From: Chloranthus sessilifolius
Taxonomy: Eukaryota; Streptophyta; Magnoliopsida; Chloranthales; Chloranthaceae
Assembly: GCA_021018995.1 (NCBI GenBank)
Contig: CM037596.1
Coordinates: forward strand, 104,143,416-104,207,415
Length of the DNA stretch: 64,000 nucleotides
Direction of reading: 5' to 3'
Both the position numbers and the translations under genes were made by a program. How positions within the stretch are numbered: position 1 is the stretch's first letter; each line of letters begins with the position of its first letter. A model generated the notes under the pieces. It searched no databases, had not been told where the DNA came from, and was given only the letters and a program-made list of their open reading frames with translations. Positions 37,086 to 49,345 of this stretch are shown here, one piece after another.

Positions 37086-37770
37086 TAGGCCACTTTTGCC
37101 AAATTCCTATGAAGAATCATTAAGCACAATCCAGATACATGAGACAAAGCAACCTTACTACTTCAAATTAGACGATGAAGGTTGTCCTTCATCCCAATCT
37201 TCCACACAAAAAATCTTGATCAGATCATGAGTATATCATCCGACATCAAATATTGATTCTGTAATAAAACTTTGATCATCCGATGGTTATGATTTCATCA
37301 AATTTCATAACTTTCTAGCGTCACCCATCTAAAAATAGTCGATTCATTGGACGGTCCAGATCGTCGTACACTTGCCTTAAATTTTAGATAAAGAAAAGAG
37401 GGCACCACCATCTTCAATGGTGCTTAACTTTAAAAAGGGATGGTAATGGGTTTGTTTTGTTTACTCTTTAACGGTATATGATGCAACACATCAGGAAGCA
37501 CTGAAGAAGAAAGTAGAGACCGATATTTGAGACTAAGACACGTGTACAATTAGCAGAGCCTCAAGAAAAATGCCAGCTCGGCCAATGTCCCTCGCGCATG
37601 TACGGATAAGGAGAATTTCTTAGCTTAACTGTTAGGCCACGTGTACCTTCCAATTGGCATGTGGGTCCCGCGGCAACCGAATGGGATCGGATGACATGTG
37701 AATTTTAGTTTAGAGATGGGTGGTGGGGAAATTGTTTATTTATTTAATAGCTTTGGTGGTTATTTTTTTA
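37086..37770. other. Intergenic stretch
   Basis: No gene, terminus or tandem repeat recognised between the split TATCGG repeat and the foldback element. Confidence 0.4.
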
Positions 37771-38452
37771 GAAAATTTATCGGATCAGCCCTGTCAGATA
37801 CACATTTTTCATCAAAGACCCTATATTTTTACCTTTATCCAAATCGACCTATTCCAAGCCAAGCCGGTTTCACCTAGCAAAAAAAAGTTTTAAATACACC
37901 TTCTTACATTTTTAATCGGTCTACATAATTTAAAATTTTAAAAGTTACATTTTTTTTTGTATTTATGCAATGTGAAGCAACGTCTATGCCGTCTGATTTG
38001 AAGGTCAGATGGTGCCAAAGATTGCATTAAAAAAAAGGTAATATCACCTCTTTAACATCTATGAAAAAAAAAAGAAAAAAAGACTGTTAGGTCGTTGTTA
38101 TCGACTTCCTAGGAAGTCGAAAACGACTATCTAGACAGTCGATAACGACGGTCTAGACAGTCATTTTTTTTTTTAAGGGGCGATATCGCCTTTTTCTTGT
38201 GTCGATCTTTGGCATCATCGATCTTTATATTCTAGCAAGAAAAAAAAGGCAACATAAATGCTGTTTTACATTGTGTAAATATAAAAAAGTGTAAAATTTT
38301 AAAATTTTAAACTATGTAGAACGATAAAAGTTTAAGAAGGGAAAACTTTTTTAGCTAGCTGAAACGGACTTGGTTTGGGTAAAGGTCAAAATATAAGGTC
38401 TTTGACGGAAAATGTGTATTTGACAGGTTTGATCCGATAAATTTTCCTATTT
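37771..38452. mobile_element. Foldback element, about 680 bp, long inverted ends
   Basis: The left arm from about 37771 (AAAATTTATCGGATCAGCCC) is the inverse of the right arm ending about 38452 (GTTTGATCCGATAAATTTTC). Pairing continues with gaps for some 240 bases per arm, including CCTATATTTTTACC / GGTCAAAATATAAGG and the ACATTTTTCATCAAAGACC block. Flanks TATTTTTTTA (left) and TATTTTTTAT (right) suggest a 9-10 bp T-rich duplication, Mutator-like. Confidence 0.8.
38092..38166. repeat. Cluster of nested palindromes at the foldback centre
   Basis: GTTATCGACTTCCTAGGAAG, then GACTATCTAGACAGTC, then GTCGATAACGAC and GGTCTAGACAGTC follow one another, each a perfect or near-perfect palindrome or the inverse of its neighbour, in the loop between the arms. 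Confidence 0.8.
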
Positions 38453-38455
38453 TTT

Positions 38456-39153
38456 ATATTACTTTTTGGTATTTTATCTTTTTTGAGGAGATCAAAAGTT
38501 GGTTATGGGGTTGTGTTGAGAAGTTGAGATTTATGAGATGGCGGTATCATTTTGTGTATTATTAAGTGTTTCTCTAGGGGTTCTTTTGCTAATCACTTGT
38601 AATTTTTAACACTCATTAGTATTAAGGGTTGTTTTATTACTTAGTTTTTTTAAGGTATAGATGTCAATCATTGTTTCACTACGTGCGAATTTTTTTTTCC
38701 AATAAATGTCGTTTTTTAAATAATGACAGCGTACGACTCTTAAGAGTATGGTTTAAAATTTTGGTTGATATTCTAAAATATCGGCTGAACTATATAGGTT
38801 TCGGTCGGCACAAAAATAATAATTCAAATTATCCTTTCGGTCCGACAAAAATATTAGAAGTTCAAAATATCGGCTGGTAATTTAAAATTATTGACCGATA
38901 ATTTTAAGACCATTTTAGAATCTTTTGCAAAAAAAAAAATAATTTGGCACAAAAATTTAGGCTGAAATTTCGATTTCAGTCATGCCTGAAACTGATATTT
39001 TGATCCTTGCTCGAGGGGGCTGTGGTAAAAAATGCAGTAATTTTCTAAAATGAAGCCTTAAAATTGTCGTTATTTTCTTGTAGAACGACAGCTATCGACC
39101 AATAACAACAGTTTCACACAGTCGTATTATGCCCAAGGTATCAAATATCGGTA
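38456..39153. other. Intergenic; ends in the left piece of a TATCGG-family repeat
   Basis: No gene. Bases 39131-39153 (AAGGTATCAAATATCG then GTA) are the left part of the TATCGG-family repeat whose continuation begins at 50396 on the other side of the big CACTA element. Confidence 0.5.
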
Positions 39154-39260
39154 CACTACGTGAAAATGGCACATAAACCACACCTGTAAATATATAAAGA
39201 ATCACTGCCCAAGCAGTAGCATAATAATCTACTGCCAAAACAAGTGGTTTATCATAATAA
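39154..39260. repeat. Left subterminal repeats of the CACTA element
   Basis: AAACCACACC, TCACTGCCC, CTACTGCC and AAGTGGTTTATCA-type words cluster within the first 110 bases, matching those at the right end. Confidence 0.65.
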
Positions 39261-39474
39261 AACCGTGGTTTAATTAGTTAATCCGTATCACGTGCAACTC
39301 TAACCATCATCACGTGCCAAATCTATCGGGCCCTATTTCTAAACTTTCTCTCTTTATTATACAAACAAAATTACCGTCTCCCTTATTCATCTTTTTTTTT
39401 TCTCTCTCAATCCCTAGCCTCTCTCCTCTTCCTCTCTCTCAACAACCCCTTTGCACGAGTTCATCCAATCCATC

Positions 39475-40268
39475 TCAAACCCTAGCCTCATCTTTGTTGC
39501 CCTTCGATGGCCACCCTGTCTCCGAGCTCTTCACCGGTAGGTGCGAGTACCTTAGCTCCACCAATGCCGAGTAAATAGCGTCGATCTACGCGAACAACAT
39601 GTTGTCGTAGCAGAGATTTGAGATCGGATCCAAAAACCCTTGGTTTGGCTGAAACAACAGCATGAAATCCAGAGGGACTTGCTTCGGATTTCCCTTGTAT
39701 GCAAAAAACGGATAAGCGTTGATGAGGAAAGTTGATCCGATTGTCGATTGGAAGCTCAAGATGGGAGAAATCACGTCCGTCAGATCACTCCGGAAAGATC
39801 CTGCGGACGGTGGATAAGATGTCTGAAGCACGGCTAACGAGTGTACTATTGTGACGCTCACTTGCTTATCTAACCCTAGCGTCACAAGTGTCGCCTGAAT
39901 GTTCTGCATCACGGGGAGAAGGTTTCCGATCAGAACCTTGTCTTCGCCGGTCACTACCTCATTACCGATGGTGACACAGGTGATTTTTGTCTCCGGCAAG
40001 TAGGTCTGCACATTCATCTTTACCCAGGTCACGACATTCGACGGATCTCCCATTCTCGCGAGCTACTTGTTGCCAAAGCCGACGATGAACTCGACTCCGA
40101 TGTTTGCGAATGCACGGAGAACCCGTGGATCTGCATCATTGAGCTACACCTTGTTGACGCTGATCGATTGTAGGATCGAGACGACATTTTTCGGCAACGG
40201 GAGATTGTTCGCAATCTGGCCGTAGTTGATGCCGATCGAAGTTGGAAAAGCGGCTGGAAGCAGAGAAC
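39475..40268 (-). pseudogene. GH17 glucan endo-1,3-beta-glucosidase fragment
   Basis: After a CATGCAG acceptor at 40269 the minus strand reads PTSIGINYGQIANNLPLPKN, DADPRVLRAFANIGVEFIVG, PETKITCVTIGNEVVTGEDK (GNE carries the family's acid/base Glu), SLAVLQTSYPPSAGSFRSDL, FFAYKGNPKQVPLDFML and SSETGWPSKG (the nucleophile Glu region), then fails. GH17 enzymes cut callose in the cell wall. Three in-frame stops (in KV*LNDAD, NK*LARM and FA*IDA) and the lost C-terminal third make it dead. The first exon with the signal peptide is missing, and the preserved intron border shows genomic, not mRNA, capture. Confidence 0.88.
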
Positions 40269-40526
40269 CTGCATGAATTTTGAGGATTTCCCCTAAAAAT
40301 GTAAGGAAGGTTGATTGTAGAATAACTCATATATATATATATTATTATTTCTTTGCCTCTTTTTTTGGAGACTAATAACTGTTTCAAATTTAGAGAATGA
40401 TATAATTATTTCTTTTATGCTAAGTGAAGATTGAACATCTAACTTCAATCCTTAGAATGAGCTCTATAATTTGTATTTGGATCCTTTCTTATTTTTTATT
40501 TTGTTATTTATTTTTTCTTATAGTAG

Positions 40527-40624
40527 GTTCCAAGTAAAAAAGAAGCAGTTTTTCCGCAATTTCATTACAATCATGCTGTTTGGAGCAATTGGAACATTGA
40601 TTTCTTTTGGAATAATTTCTCTTG
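40527..40624 (+). pseudogene. Single exon of an NHX5/6-type Na+/H+ exchanger
   Basis: Between AG at 40526 and GT at 40625 the frame reads FQVKKKQFFRNFITIMLFGA then IGTLISFGIISLG, matching a conserved membrane-helix stretch of endosomal plant NHX antiporters. No other NHX exon is found nearby. The exon is clean but isolated, consistent with capture. Confidence 0.72.
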
Positions 40625-40699
40625 GTATGCTCTTCAACTCAAACAATAACCTAAACATGCTTTCACATATGATAAATGGACTGATTAGAGATTCTAAAA

Positions 40700-41413
40700 C
40701 TGGAGGATGGAGCAATTTTTAGGTTCCTGTGTGATGTGCCTAAATTACCCCAAACCGATTAATCACATTTTCATCCATTGCGATGTTGTCTTTGCTGTCT
40801 GGGAAAATGTTCTTACGGTCTTGAGGATTCATTGGTGTTCTCCGAGCTTGGTTGGCGGGCTGCGGGCAGCTTGGGGTTGTTGCGCTTTCGGGCCTCATTG
40901 TTTTTTAATAGGTAAGTTGGGCTCGAACCTATGACCTTGAGGTTGCAATATGTCAACTTTCCGTCATGCTACAAGCTCTAGCCCAACTTGGTCATGCTCC
41001 TTGGCAGCTCTCTCCTGTTGCGACCATTCAGGCTATTTCGACTGAGCGAAACAACATACTTTTACATCGCCATGCAGATCTCACCTCATCCGAGTCTTGA
41101 TTGTGGGTGATCATTCGATGGAGCTACATTTTTTGCAGTTTAGTGACCCATCCAGATCGGTCATTCTTTGGGATTGGCTGTTGCGCCTTGACCCGGGCTA
41201 ACCCTTCCCTGGTCCTGGTCTCTCCTCAGGATCCCTATTTTTGGTTCCCCCTTTCCCTTTCTTGCTTGCCTCTATTTGTTTTTTCCCCTTTTTCTCTTTT
41301 TTTTTTTTTACTTTTTTTTCTTTCTTTTGGTTGGATGACACTACTACTTCTCTAGTGTTGTAATGTGTAATTTTTGTTCTTTAATGGTAATTACCTCTTC
41401 GATAAAGAAAAAA
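40700..41413 (+). mobile_element. LINE 3' end (zf-RVT tail and 3' UTR)
   Basis: The frame at 40707-40870 reads GSCVMCLNYPKPINHIFIHC then AVWENVLTVL, the C-x2-C...H-x4-C zinc motif (zf-RVT) that follows reverse transcriptase in plant LINEs. Downstream are a pyrimidine-rich tail and TTTAATGGTAATTACC before a terminal A-run at 41413. The RT itself is missing (5' truncation). A small insertion at 40914-40989 interrupts it. Confidence 0.72.
40914..40989 (-). mobile_element. 76-bp insert with inverted ends and a tRNA-like B box
   Basis: The ends are AAGTTGGGCT and AGCCCAACTT, flanked by GGT on both sides (40911-40913, 40990-40992). The minus strand contains GGTTCGAGCCC, a B-box-like sequence of tRNA-derived SINEs. 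Whether it is a tiny MITE or a SINE piece cannot be settled here. Confidence 0.4.
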
Positions 41414-42519
41414 TTTGTGAATAGAATGCTAGAATTCCATAACTTTTTCATTGATGGAGACTATTGAATTATAAAAGTAAATCCATGTTGTGCATCTTGG
41501 GAGAATTTGTTCAAAGCTTAGTTATGGCGGGAAGTATGTAGTGTGTTAGGACGGGAGTGTCGTCAAAAGCTTGAAATTACATTATTTTATGGTCAGGAGC
41601 GGGATTTCGAAGCGAGAGCAGCCCACTAAGTAGAAGATTCCTGCTACTAATCAAAGTGAAGGTGGCAATAATGATGGGATTGGACAAGTTCGGAATACAT
41701 CTTGGAGAATTTGTGCCTCAGAAATTGTAAAACGTGAACGTTGCAATGAGGGGATTGATTGAGTACTAAACTCATCTATATGGGTCTGATATGATGGTGC
41801 ATTTTGTAGACTGAAAGTGCATGACCATAACATTGAAAATTCTGTAAAACCTTTAATTTGGTCCAATTGTTAACCTTTAGTCCAGATCCCTAGGAAAAGA
41901 GCAAGCTTTAGTGGATTTATGTAGCTCTGGAAGGATGCTGAGATTAGAAGCTCTAGAAGAGTTTAAGACATTCTGTGAGGGCTTCTAAAAATTTAGGTAT
42001 CTATACATACTAACAGCCGAAGGCTATTAGAGGAGCTCTGGAAAGGTTGAGTTGGCTCTTTTACTTGGTATAAAAGTATGTAGGAATTTGAAATGTTGGG
42101 AACCTCTTGAAGTGCAAGAGTTTCCTATAGGCTAGATACTTTAGAAGGGTCGATCTTAGTGGAATATCCCCAAAATGGTCCTACTAAAAAAACGATTTAT
42201 TTCGAACAAACCTGATCATGCAATAGATCTATGTAATCTTATGGCACTTCTTGTACGAAGCAGTTTGGGTTAGTCGTCAGTGACAGAGCATGCCAAAGTG
42301 GTTCCCTGTCAAAATAACATCTTGCGCACAGCCGTAACAAATACAAATTTCTGGAGGGGTACTCCTATCTGGACCCAACTACGGATTAGAGCCTGAGGGG
42401 TCCAAGCAAGAAGAAGCCTCTTAACTGGGCGAGCTACCAGAATTCTCCAGTTTATTTGCTTTATATGCGCTTTCCATCAAAGTAGATTGGGCTGGATGAC
42501 TTTTTTAGTGAGTTGAAAC
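41414..42519. other. Unidentified sequence inside the CACTA element
   Basis: It has gene-like base composition but no continuous frame; stops every 10-30 codons. At 42120-42480 the translation holds recurrent words such as GPTKKTIYFEQT between stops, perhaps a relic retroelement or organelle-derived piece, but I cannot name it. Confidence 0.25.
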
Positions 42520-42832
42520 GAATGTTCTAAAAACCGGATTGAATGGGCCATTAAACCCGATTCAACCTGAGTTGGTATGCCAAGAGATCTAGTTCTACCT
42601 TAAGAACCATATTTATAGGTTTTTAACACTGAACCATTATTTGGGCCATTTTTTCAGTGGATCCGGTTTGTTCATCAGTTTTTTGCATACACATCTAAAG
42701 TTTTATGTAAAACCTCATAAATAGTTTTTAAATATTTTTTAATGAACCAATCCGGTCGAACCCGGTTCGACCCAGTCCAACCGGACCAGTGCACTTGGCA
42801 GTTCTGTGTCTTGCCTGATTTTTGAAACATTG
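42520..42832. mobile_element. 313-bp MITE with 8-bp duplication GTTGAAAC
   Basis: The left end GAATGTTCTAAAAACC pairs with the right end ATTTTTGAAACATTG. GTTGAAAC flanks at 42512-42519 and 42833-42840. Internally it has AACCGGTT/CCGGTTCGACC words in both orientations. The 8-bp duplication fits hAT-like MITEs. It inserted into the cargo of the CACTA element. Confidence 0.78.
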
Positions 42833-42840
42833 GTTGAAAC

Positions 42841-45540
42841 AACACATAACCCAAGGCTGCATGTACTCATCTTTTGTCGATTTAATTATATGCCTAATGG
42901 AAAATTACAGGTTGACTATCTTATCATAAGTATAGTAGTGTAGTCATGTCCATCAGGGAGTTTCAAATGGTTCAGATTCAATTGAAGACATAAGGTTTAC
43001 CTTTGAAGGAATGAGAATGTAGTGGGGTAATAATATGTATGCTGATGTTACTTATCTTATGGTATATGGCCAATTGTAAGCATGTTGAGGACCACAGAAA
43101 ATGAGTGATTGAAATTTGATCATGGAGATGTTATAAGCCAAAATTAAACAATAGAAGTGTAGTGGCTGAAACTTGCCCTGGATGAAAAGGAAAAGCAGTG
43201 AATAAATATGGATGCTAAAGCTATTTGGTACCTGTGCAATGTGTCTAGGCACAACTGGTTACTTGTGTTCCTTGGTATCTACCTAACATGAATAGATTAT
43301 TGTTTTAACAAGCATTAATGGATTAACAAAAGAGTGAAAACACATTTTAAAATTTGCTCTTTATATGCTTGTTGTACCTGCGATTGTTGCCCATCTATTT
43401 ATTTACTTGTATAATGTAATTGCTTGAGTGTTATGAGGTCTCAAACTTATTGCATTAATTAATGAAAACTGCAGCTGTTAACCTTTCAGTATGCTAGACA
43501 AGTTATAGTAGCTCCACATTTAGTTAAAATTTGAGCTTTTTGCCAATATAGTATTGGATAAATTAGTGAAATTTGCAGTCACAGATTTAGTGCCTACTGT
43601 GGAGTGAATGTATAGCCAGCCCCGCGGCATTAATACTGTAGAAACATAAAAAAAATGATAACCATGATTAACAGTGTATTTATTTCTGTTGACCTAAGCT
43701 GAATCATAGCTTTTGAATTGTTCCGAATTTGAGTGCAGCTGTTGTGGACTTAAATATGTATCAGCTGCTAACGTTCATCTTATAATGTTAGTGAGAAGAG
43801 TCAGTTACAATCCTACGTGGTTTTGCACTCAACTAGTTGTATTTTTAAAGATACCTATTCTCATGGGATGCGTGTAGTTTGTGTTGCGTGGATTATATGT
43901 TGAGTTTGTAGTACATATTGGTAAACCATAGCATTGAGGAATAATTTGGGAAATTTTTCTACCCATTTGTCTTTCCATATTTGAATAGTCTAATCTGATG
44001 ATAAATACAAGCAAACATTTGGTGATAATTTGCATGCTCGAAACTGGTGATTTCTTATTTAATTAGATCTTAACTTTCACATGTTCCTTCAATTATCTAT
44101 AGATTTGGACAACACCCAATAAATGAGTGGAATGTTTAGTAGTCCTAGTTTTTCTCTAATTCTGAATGGGAATCAAAATGCATAAAGAGGGCAACACAAC
44201 CCAAGTCTCAGTTATCCCTCTTATGAGCTCCTTATCTGGAAAATGATAGCCATTTTTCTAGCATTAGCCTTTAGAAACTCAGAGTAGTTACTTCCATGTT
44301 TATTATGTGATTTGATTGAACTGCATTACATATTTGGTTTATTGTTTGGTTGATTCCAATACCCACATGTGTGTATTATTAAGGGTGATTGTCGATCTAA
44401 TACCAATAGTTGTAAGAGTTCTGTGTGGAATTAATTTAGAAATGTGCTTTATGATCATTCCTTGCAAATGCTTCTCTGTTCCATGAATTTTTATTCATTG
44501 GGCGTTGAGTGATTGTTTTAAAATCTATCTGAGCTAATTAGAACTGAAATGATAGCATTATCATCCAGTCTCATAATAATGCTAATTCCCTCTGCATACT
44601 CAATAATGCTCATTAGTCTCCCCTTTATATTTTACTTCCGAATGCTTGTATCACAACAATTGTTCATATACGAGCTGTTTTAGTCACCCGTGACAGCACT
44701 CAGGTCAATCTCCTTTGTCCAAATGGTCAAGCCTCTGGAGTCTCACAGAATGGGCATGCAAATCAGTAAAAGTTCACAGAATGGGCATGCAAATCAATTG
44801 GGATTGCATATGCCAATTGATTAGTTTTTACAATTTGGTTTTATTAAGCTTTGCATCAATGTAATTCCTGCCCACTATATATTATCTATAACATTAGGTC
44901 GATTTGTATTACTTGTACCTAATTCCTATTAACAACATGGGAGGGGAACTTTACAATGCCATTGCTTGCCGAGTAAAATAACAGTGTTCGCCAAATAATG
45001 TCAATAGTTAAACATACCTATAACAATGGCTCTGTTTCAACCCTGTTTAGTACTCTAAACTGCTGTGCTACCTAATTCTAACTCTTTTTAAAATAATGAG
45101 TGCTAAGTTGAAACCTGTTCGTAAGCATTAATGGAACTCACTTATAAAGTACTAATATTGCTGCCACATTTCCCCGTTTCTAAAATCTGATGAAATTGCT
45201 TTGAACAAGTAGCAAATTTGTATTGTGTTTTTGCAATCAACTTTCCCAAACTTTATGAGAAACCCAAGTCGTAGTGATGTCTGGTACTTGTACCCAGCTA
45301 ACCATTTATTCGTACATATTATGCGTCTAATTTCGTGGAACCTGTCATTGGAAGCCACTACGTCTAATTTCTTGAATTAAAGTCACATTTTAAAGAAAAA
45401 TTGCATTTTTTTCATCATCAGATCTTTGTTTTTATCATGAACTGATGATGATAGGTGAGTTGCTCTTCATATTTATTAATTCTAAGGCTGAATGACTCAG
45501 CAATCTTCAATTCCTAATAGTTTTTCTTCATGATCCAATG
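42841..45540. other. AT-rich, intron-like cargo of the CACTA element
   Basis: No terminus, tandem repeat or coding block recognised over 2.7 kb. Composition and the small exon-like patches after it suggest captured intron sequence. Confidence 0.35.
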
Positions 45541-45617
45541 GCAGCTCAGATGCAACGAATGCAGAGTCGCATTGAACAATTGCAAGCTGAGCTTTCGTGG
45601 TGATGGTGCCCCTTTAT
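45541..45617 (+). pseudogene. Possible kinesin-4 (KIN-4) exon fragment
   Basis: The frame reads AAQMQRMQSRIEQLQAELS then, one base shifted, RGDGAP. This resembles the coiled-coil segment after the motor of plant KIN-4 kinesins (RIEQLQAEL then RGD). Too short for certainty; the frameshift shows it is not functional. Confidence 0.38.
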
Positions 45618-45954
45618 TATCATGAACTGATGATAATAAGCTTGCTATTAGCGTTAAACATAATGTCGAGTTGCTATTATCCTTGAACACTGAAACCAAT
45701 ATTACTTCTCAATTCTGAATGAAAACCCGAATCCAACATAGATGCAGGAGGGGATAGCTTAATTATAAAAAATAGGTTCCCCTGTATTTGTAAGCATTTA
45801 ACTATTTTATGATTGAAAGCATTTAACTATTTTCTCCCTTGAAAATTCTGGTGGCAATGCAAGAATCTTAAGTTGCAAAAACAGGTCCCCTTAAACTAAT
45901 GTGTGTCAATTTTTTGGCCTTGAGATTCATGGAATTTGATTTTCTATGGGTTCT

Positions 45955-46225
45955 CAGTAAGGTTCAAAATCTTGGAATACTGCTTGTTATATTAAAATAT
46001 CTGTAACATCTGCCAAATATTGCTCGATATTCCAAATTTACTTTCTATATTAGTGTATTTTTTAACTTTTATCATTTCATTGCATTTTTTCTCTTTCATT
46101 AATTTTTTTTTTGAATTTGCTACTATATTTACTGGTAAATATCAGCAAGTACTTTGGGTATATATCAGTATTGTTGTAACTGGTACCAATATTGGAGCTG
46201 AGATTTTGAATCTTGGTTCCCATGG
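45955..46225. repeat. Degenerate TATCGG-like repeat inside the cargo
   Basis: The stretch begins AAGGTTCAAAATCTTGG and ends GAGATTTTGAATCTTGG, with ATATCAGTATT and GATATTCC words inside, resembling an old TATCGG-family copy. Confidence 0.45.
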
Positions 46226-46756
46226 ATAAGTCGGGTGAGTTCCCTTTTTTTCTAAATGAACCTGGTTCTAAAGAGAGGTCTTGATGAGCACTTCAATATT
46301 CAATGCGAGATCGGAGTCTCCCTCCAAGTACTAAAAAGATTTAGGGCAGGTTCACTTCGCTTTAATCAGTTTACATGCAAAGTGGGCATTACCTATAATA
46401 TTTCAAGAAGATATCACTTGTAATTCCTTACTTTACATGAGTAAAATGTGTTTGTTTTACTGCATTGTTGTGTGTAATGTCTACTTTACTTAAATCATAG
46501 CAGTTCATCAAGTTAGTTTCGCTTTAGGAGACTAAAAAATCCTAAATCCTTGCTTTTTCCCACAGCTTTAATTTCCATAAATATAGCTTTTTCCTTAAGT
46601 GTGCATGACATACTCATGCACCATGTGGACCTTGAGGCATGCAGACTTTAAGAACAAAGAGATCGAGATGCACCTGAACTGTGCATGCTATACGCTATTG
46701 TAAAGGTTAGGCACCTAATACTGACTGTTTATTTCCATACATGTTTTCGGCTGCAG

Positions 46757-47040
46757 ATGACTGTGAGTGGCAAGAAAGGGAAACCAGGAAAGTCACTTGT
46801 TGAAGAGGGTTATCGGCAGGCAAAATAGTAAAGGCCATAAAGAAGGCACACGATGCTGGCAAGATTGTGAGAAAGGCAGGCAAGACATTGAATAAACCTC
46901 CCCATAGGACTCAAAATAGAACGGAAGAGATGCAAGAACTATTTCAGACTGATATGAGTGAAAGAAAACAATTGCGTAGGTCGAAGGGAAGTTTGCATGG
47001 AGCAATGAAGAAATCTTCGTTCAAAAGCAAATCACGGTAA
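46757..47040 (+). pseudogene. C-terminal exon of a DEAD-box RNA helicase like RH28 (DDX27/Drs1 group)
   Basis: After CTGCAG the frame reads GKKGKPGKSLVEEGYRQAK, then a one-base shift, then IVKAIKKAHDAGKIVRKAGK, RTEEMQELFQTDMSERKQ, and ends KKSSFKSKSR with a stop at 47038-47040. These basic motifs and the EEMQELFQ-DMSE signature match the C-terminal tail of plant RH28-type nucleolar helicases, which act in large-subunit rRNA processing. None of the helicase core motifs is present nearby. The frameshift and isolation mark it as a captured, dead exon. Confidence 0.7.
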
Positions 47041-47979
47041 CGATTGGATTGTGGGCTTTCTTCTTTTTTTTCAATTTTTTTCTTCTTCTGTGCTTTTAGG
47101 AGGCAGGTTTTTTCCTCTGTATGGGTTGTGATAGACTGATAGTAACATGTTTCTCTAATTTCTGTTTTGTGAGTGCAATTTAAATTCATCTGAGATTTGT
47201 GGGTTTCCATAAAATGCGTCTTTTTTATGAATTGGTATTTGGTAGCTGACTTGTTCCCAATCTAGATTTCGATTTGGTCACTGATTTTGGACAAGTGGCA
47301 TTATATTTCATCATGTACTTTATGTGACGTGAAGGACCTGATGTGAAGATCTGGTGGGTTGCAGATTGCATCGAAACAAACTTCTCCAGCGTGCGATTCA
47401 AAGCAGTAAAACGCTTAGTGGCTAACCTGAAAAATTAGTGGCTTCAGCAGTTATTCTGTACCATAGGTACTAATAATCATCTATGCTGACATAATATGAA
47501 GGTCTCTTGGAGCTTATATGGTTGCATCCTTTGTCCGATTCAATCTTTTGGTTTATGCTTTATAATAGTTAAGTTCAAGAGTGTAAACAGACTGGGATGC
47601 CCTGCCAAGCCTTCTTGCCATGGGCCGGTCCTTATACAAGGATTTGGTCTGGCAGGTTGGGCCAGCCGGAATTTGAGGCTCAATAATTTACAGGCGGGGC
47701 CGACCAGGATGAATTTCTAGTCTTTTACGCTAAGGCCAGACTGAAGCAACTATGCTTGACCCATTTATGCTATTCTGGGCTGAGCCTGAACCTATATTAA
47801 GCCTGATTAATAAGTGAGTTAGGCTTGGTCCTGAATGCAAACCCAATTAATAGTTGGCCCATTTAAGGCCTGGTCCCAACCCAGACCAGCCCATTGATGC
47901 ATTCACATCACTACATAAATTTTTGCTCACAAAATATATATCATCATCATGATCATCGCTCTGTTCCATCTATCTAGGG

Positions 47980-48055
<76 letters not shown>

Positions 48056-48609
48056 TATTGATTGGGTTCGCAAACAGAAAATGAGACTCCATCACTACAA
48101 AAGGGGTTAATTGTAAAGACTCGTCGATGATGAAAATGATCTTTTTTGTACCACAAAACTTAATCGCAAGCTTGTCTTTTAGAAATAACATGAAATCTGT
48201 GAGCTATCATCTCTCTTTCTACATGTAGAGCTCCTTAAATAATTGAGCTATGCAACTTGACACTTCATCTTTAGAATGTTGGCATGTTGAGAGAACATAA
48301 GCATACCATCACAAAGATCTAGGTCAAAAATCCTTATTTATATAATTATTACACTATTTGTATATTTATATATTTCTTTTAATCTTTCATTAGAAATATA
48401 TAATTATTACACTATTTATATATTTCTTTTAATACTATTAGGTCAAAAAGTTATATTAGCCTAATTTTTCTATCTATATAGCAATACATGTGAAAGACAT
48501 ATTTTGTTGATAAAAATAATTTTCTTGAACATTTTAGTAGTATAATTTTATAAATAATGATATAATATCTGACATAAATATATTTAAACATGGTAATATA
48601 ATTGTGCAG
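47041..48609. other. Unassigned cargo, with a (TA)n tract
   Basis: Contains a long TA microsatellite at about 47981-48052 and words of the TTGGGCCAGCC/GGCCCATTTAAGG type. No gene recognised. Confidence 0.4.
47981..48052. repeat. (TA)n microsatellite, about 70 bp
   Basis: Uninterrupted TA run within the CACTA cargo. Confidence 0.95.
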
Positions 48610-48738
48610 TGGCTAAGTGCGGTATCTTACACATCATGGTTCCTTGATGCATTCAACTATGCTATTATAGACCAATATGGATGTCACGAATCGAGTATCG
48701 GTGGACCTGATTATTTGGACCTTCCATTTGTGGAAAAG
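48610..48738 (+). CDS. Unidentified clean exon (43 codons) in the CACTA cargo
   Basis: A perfectly open 129-base block lies between GTGCAG and [26 protein letters not shown] then [20 protein letters not shown] and VEK. Both borders are phase 0. The amino-acid content (Trp, Cys, aromatic residues, no low complexity) is protein-like, but I do not recognise the family. It may be a captured exon of a host gene. Confidence 0.4.
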
Positions 48739-49129
48739 GTAAATAGTACTTGGTTTGGTTCATGCATAACTCTAGTGTGACTTGAATCATGTGATCAGTA
48801 CCCTATATATCTATATGTACAACTTCCCTTTGAATGGCTGATCTCATAGGAGTAGATGTTCAGCAAAGGAAAATACATGGATGGTATTCAGATTATCATG
48901 TATATGAATTATCATATACCTGAGTATCAAATTCATGATAGTTACTTTATGACTGCTCATGCTGTTATTAGTCATGATTGTTGCATGAGACTTTTACTGT
49001 ATCCAAGAATATCAAATAGCAGTTGCCCTTGACGGTACATGTTACTTGGCCGTCACAAGGAAGATTGAAATTATCCATGTGCCAAGCTGCAGTTGATATT
49101 GGAAGCAGTATCTATATCGAAAGTTGTCA

Positions 49130-49345
49130 ACGGTCATTATCTGCAAGGTTCAAAATAAAGTCTGATATCGATACGTGTTGTTTTTCTGGGCTACCGGGTC
49201 GATACAAATGTATTGACCCATATATATTAGTATGCGTCAATAGATATGTGCCAGTGTATCATCCAATACCATTTCATATCATCTGATGCGTGTCAGTCTT
49301 GGAGCTGGCCGATATGTAACTGAAAACAGAGATTTTGAACCTTGA
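49130..49345. repeat. TATCGG-family copy inside the CACTA cargo
   Basis: GATATCGATACGTG, GGTCGATACAAATG and CATCTGATGCGTGTCAG lie between an AAGGTTCAAAATAAAG start and a TTTTGAACCTTGATTT end, the same end words as other copies. Confidence 0.55.

Noticed and set aside
39314..39574. Plus-strand 86-codon frame rich in Ser, Pro and Leu
   Set aside because: It runs through a pyrimidine-rich stretch and then antisense to the GH17 fragment.
42120..42480. Organelle-genome insertion or retroelement gene
   Set aside because: The translation has suggestive words but is broken by stops and I cannot match it to any plastid or mitochondrial gene; left unassigned.
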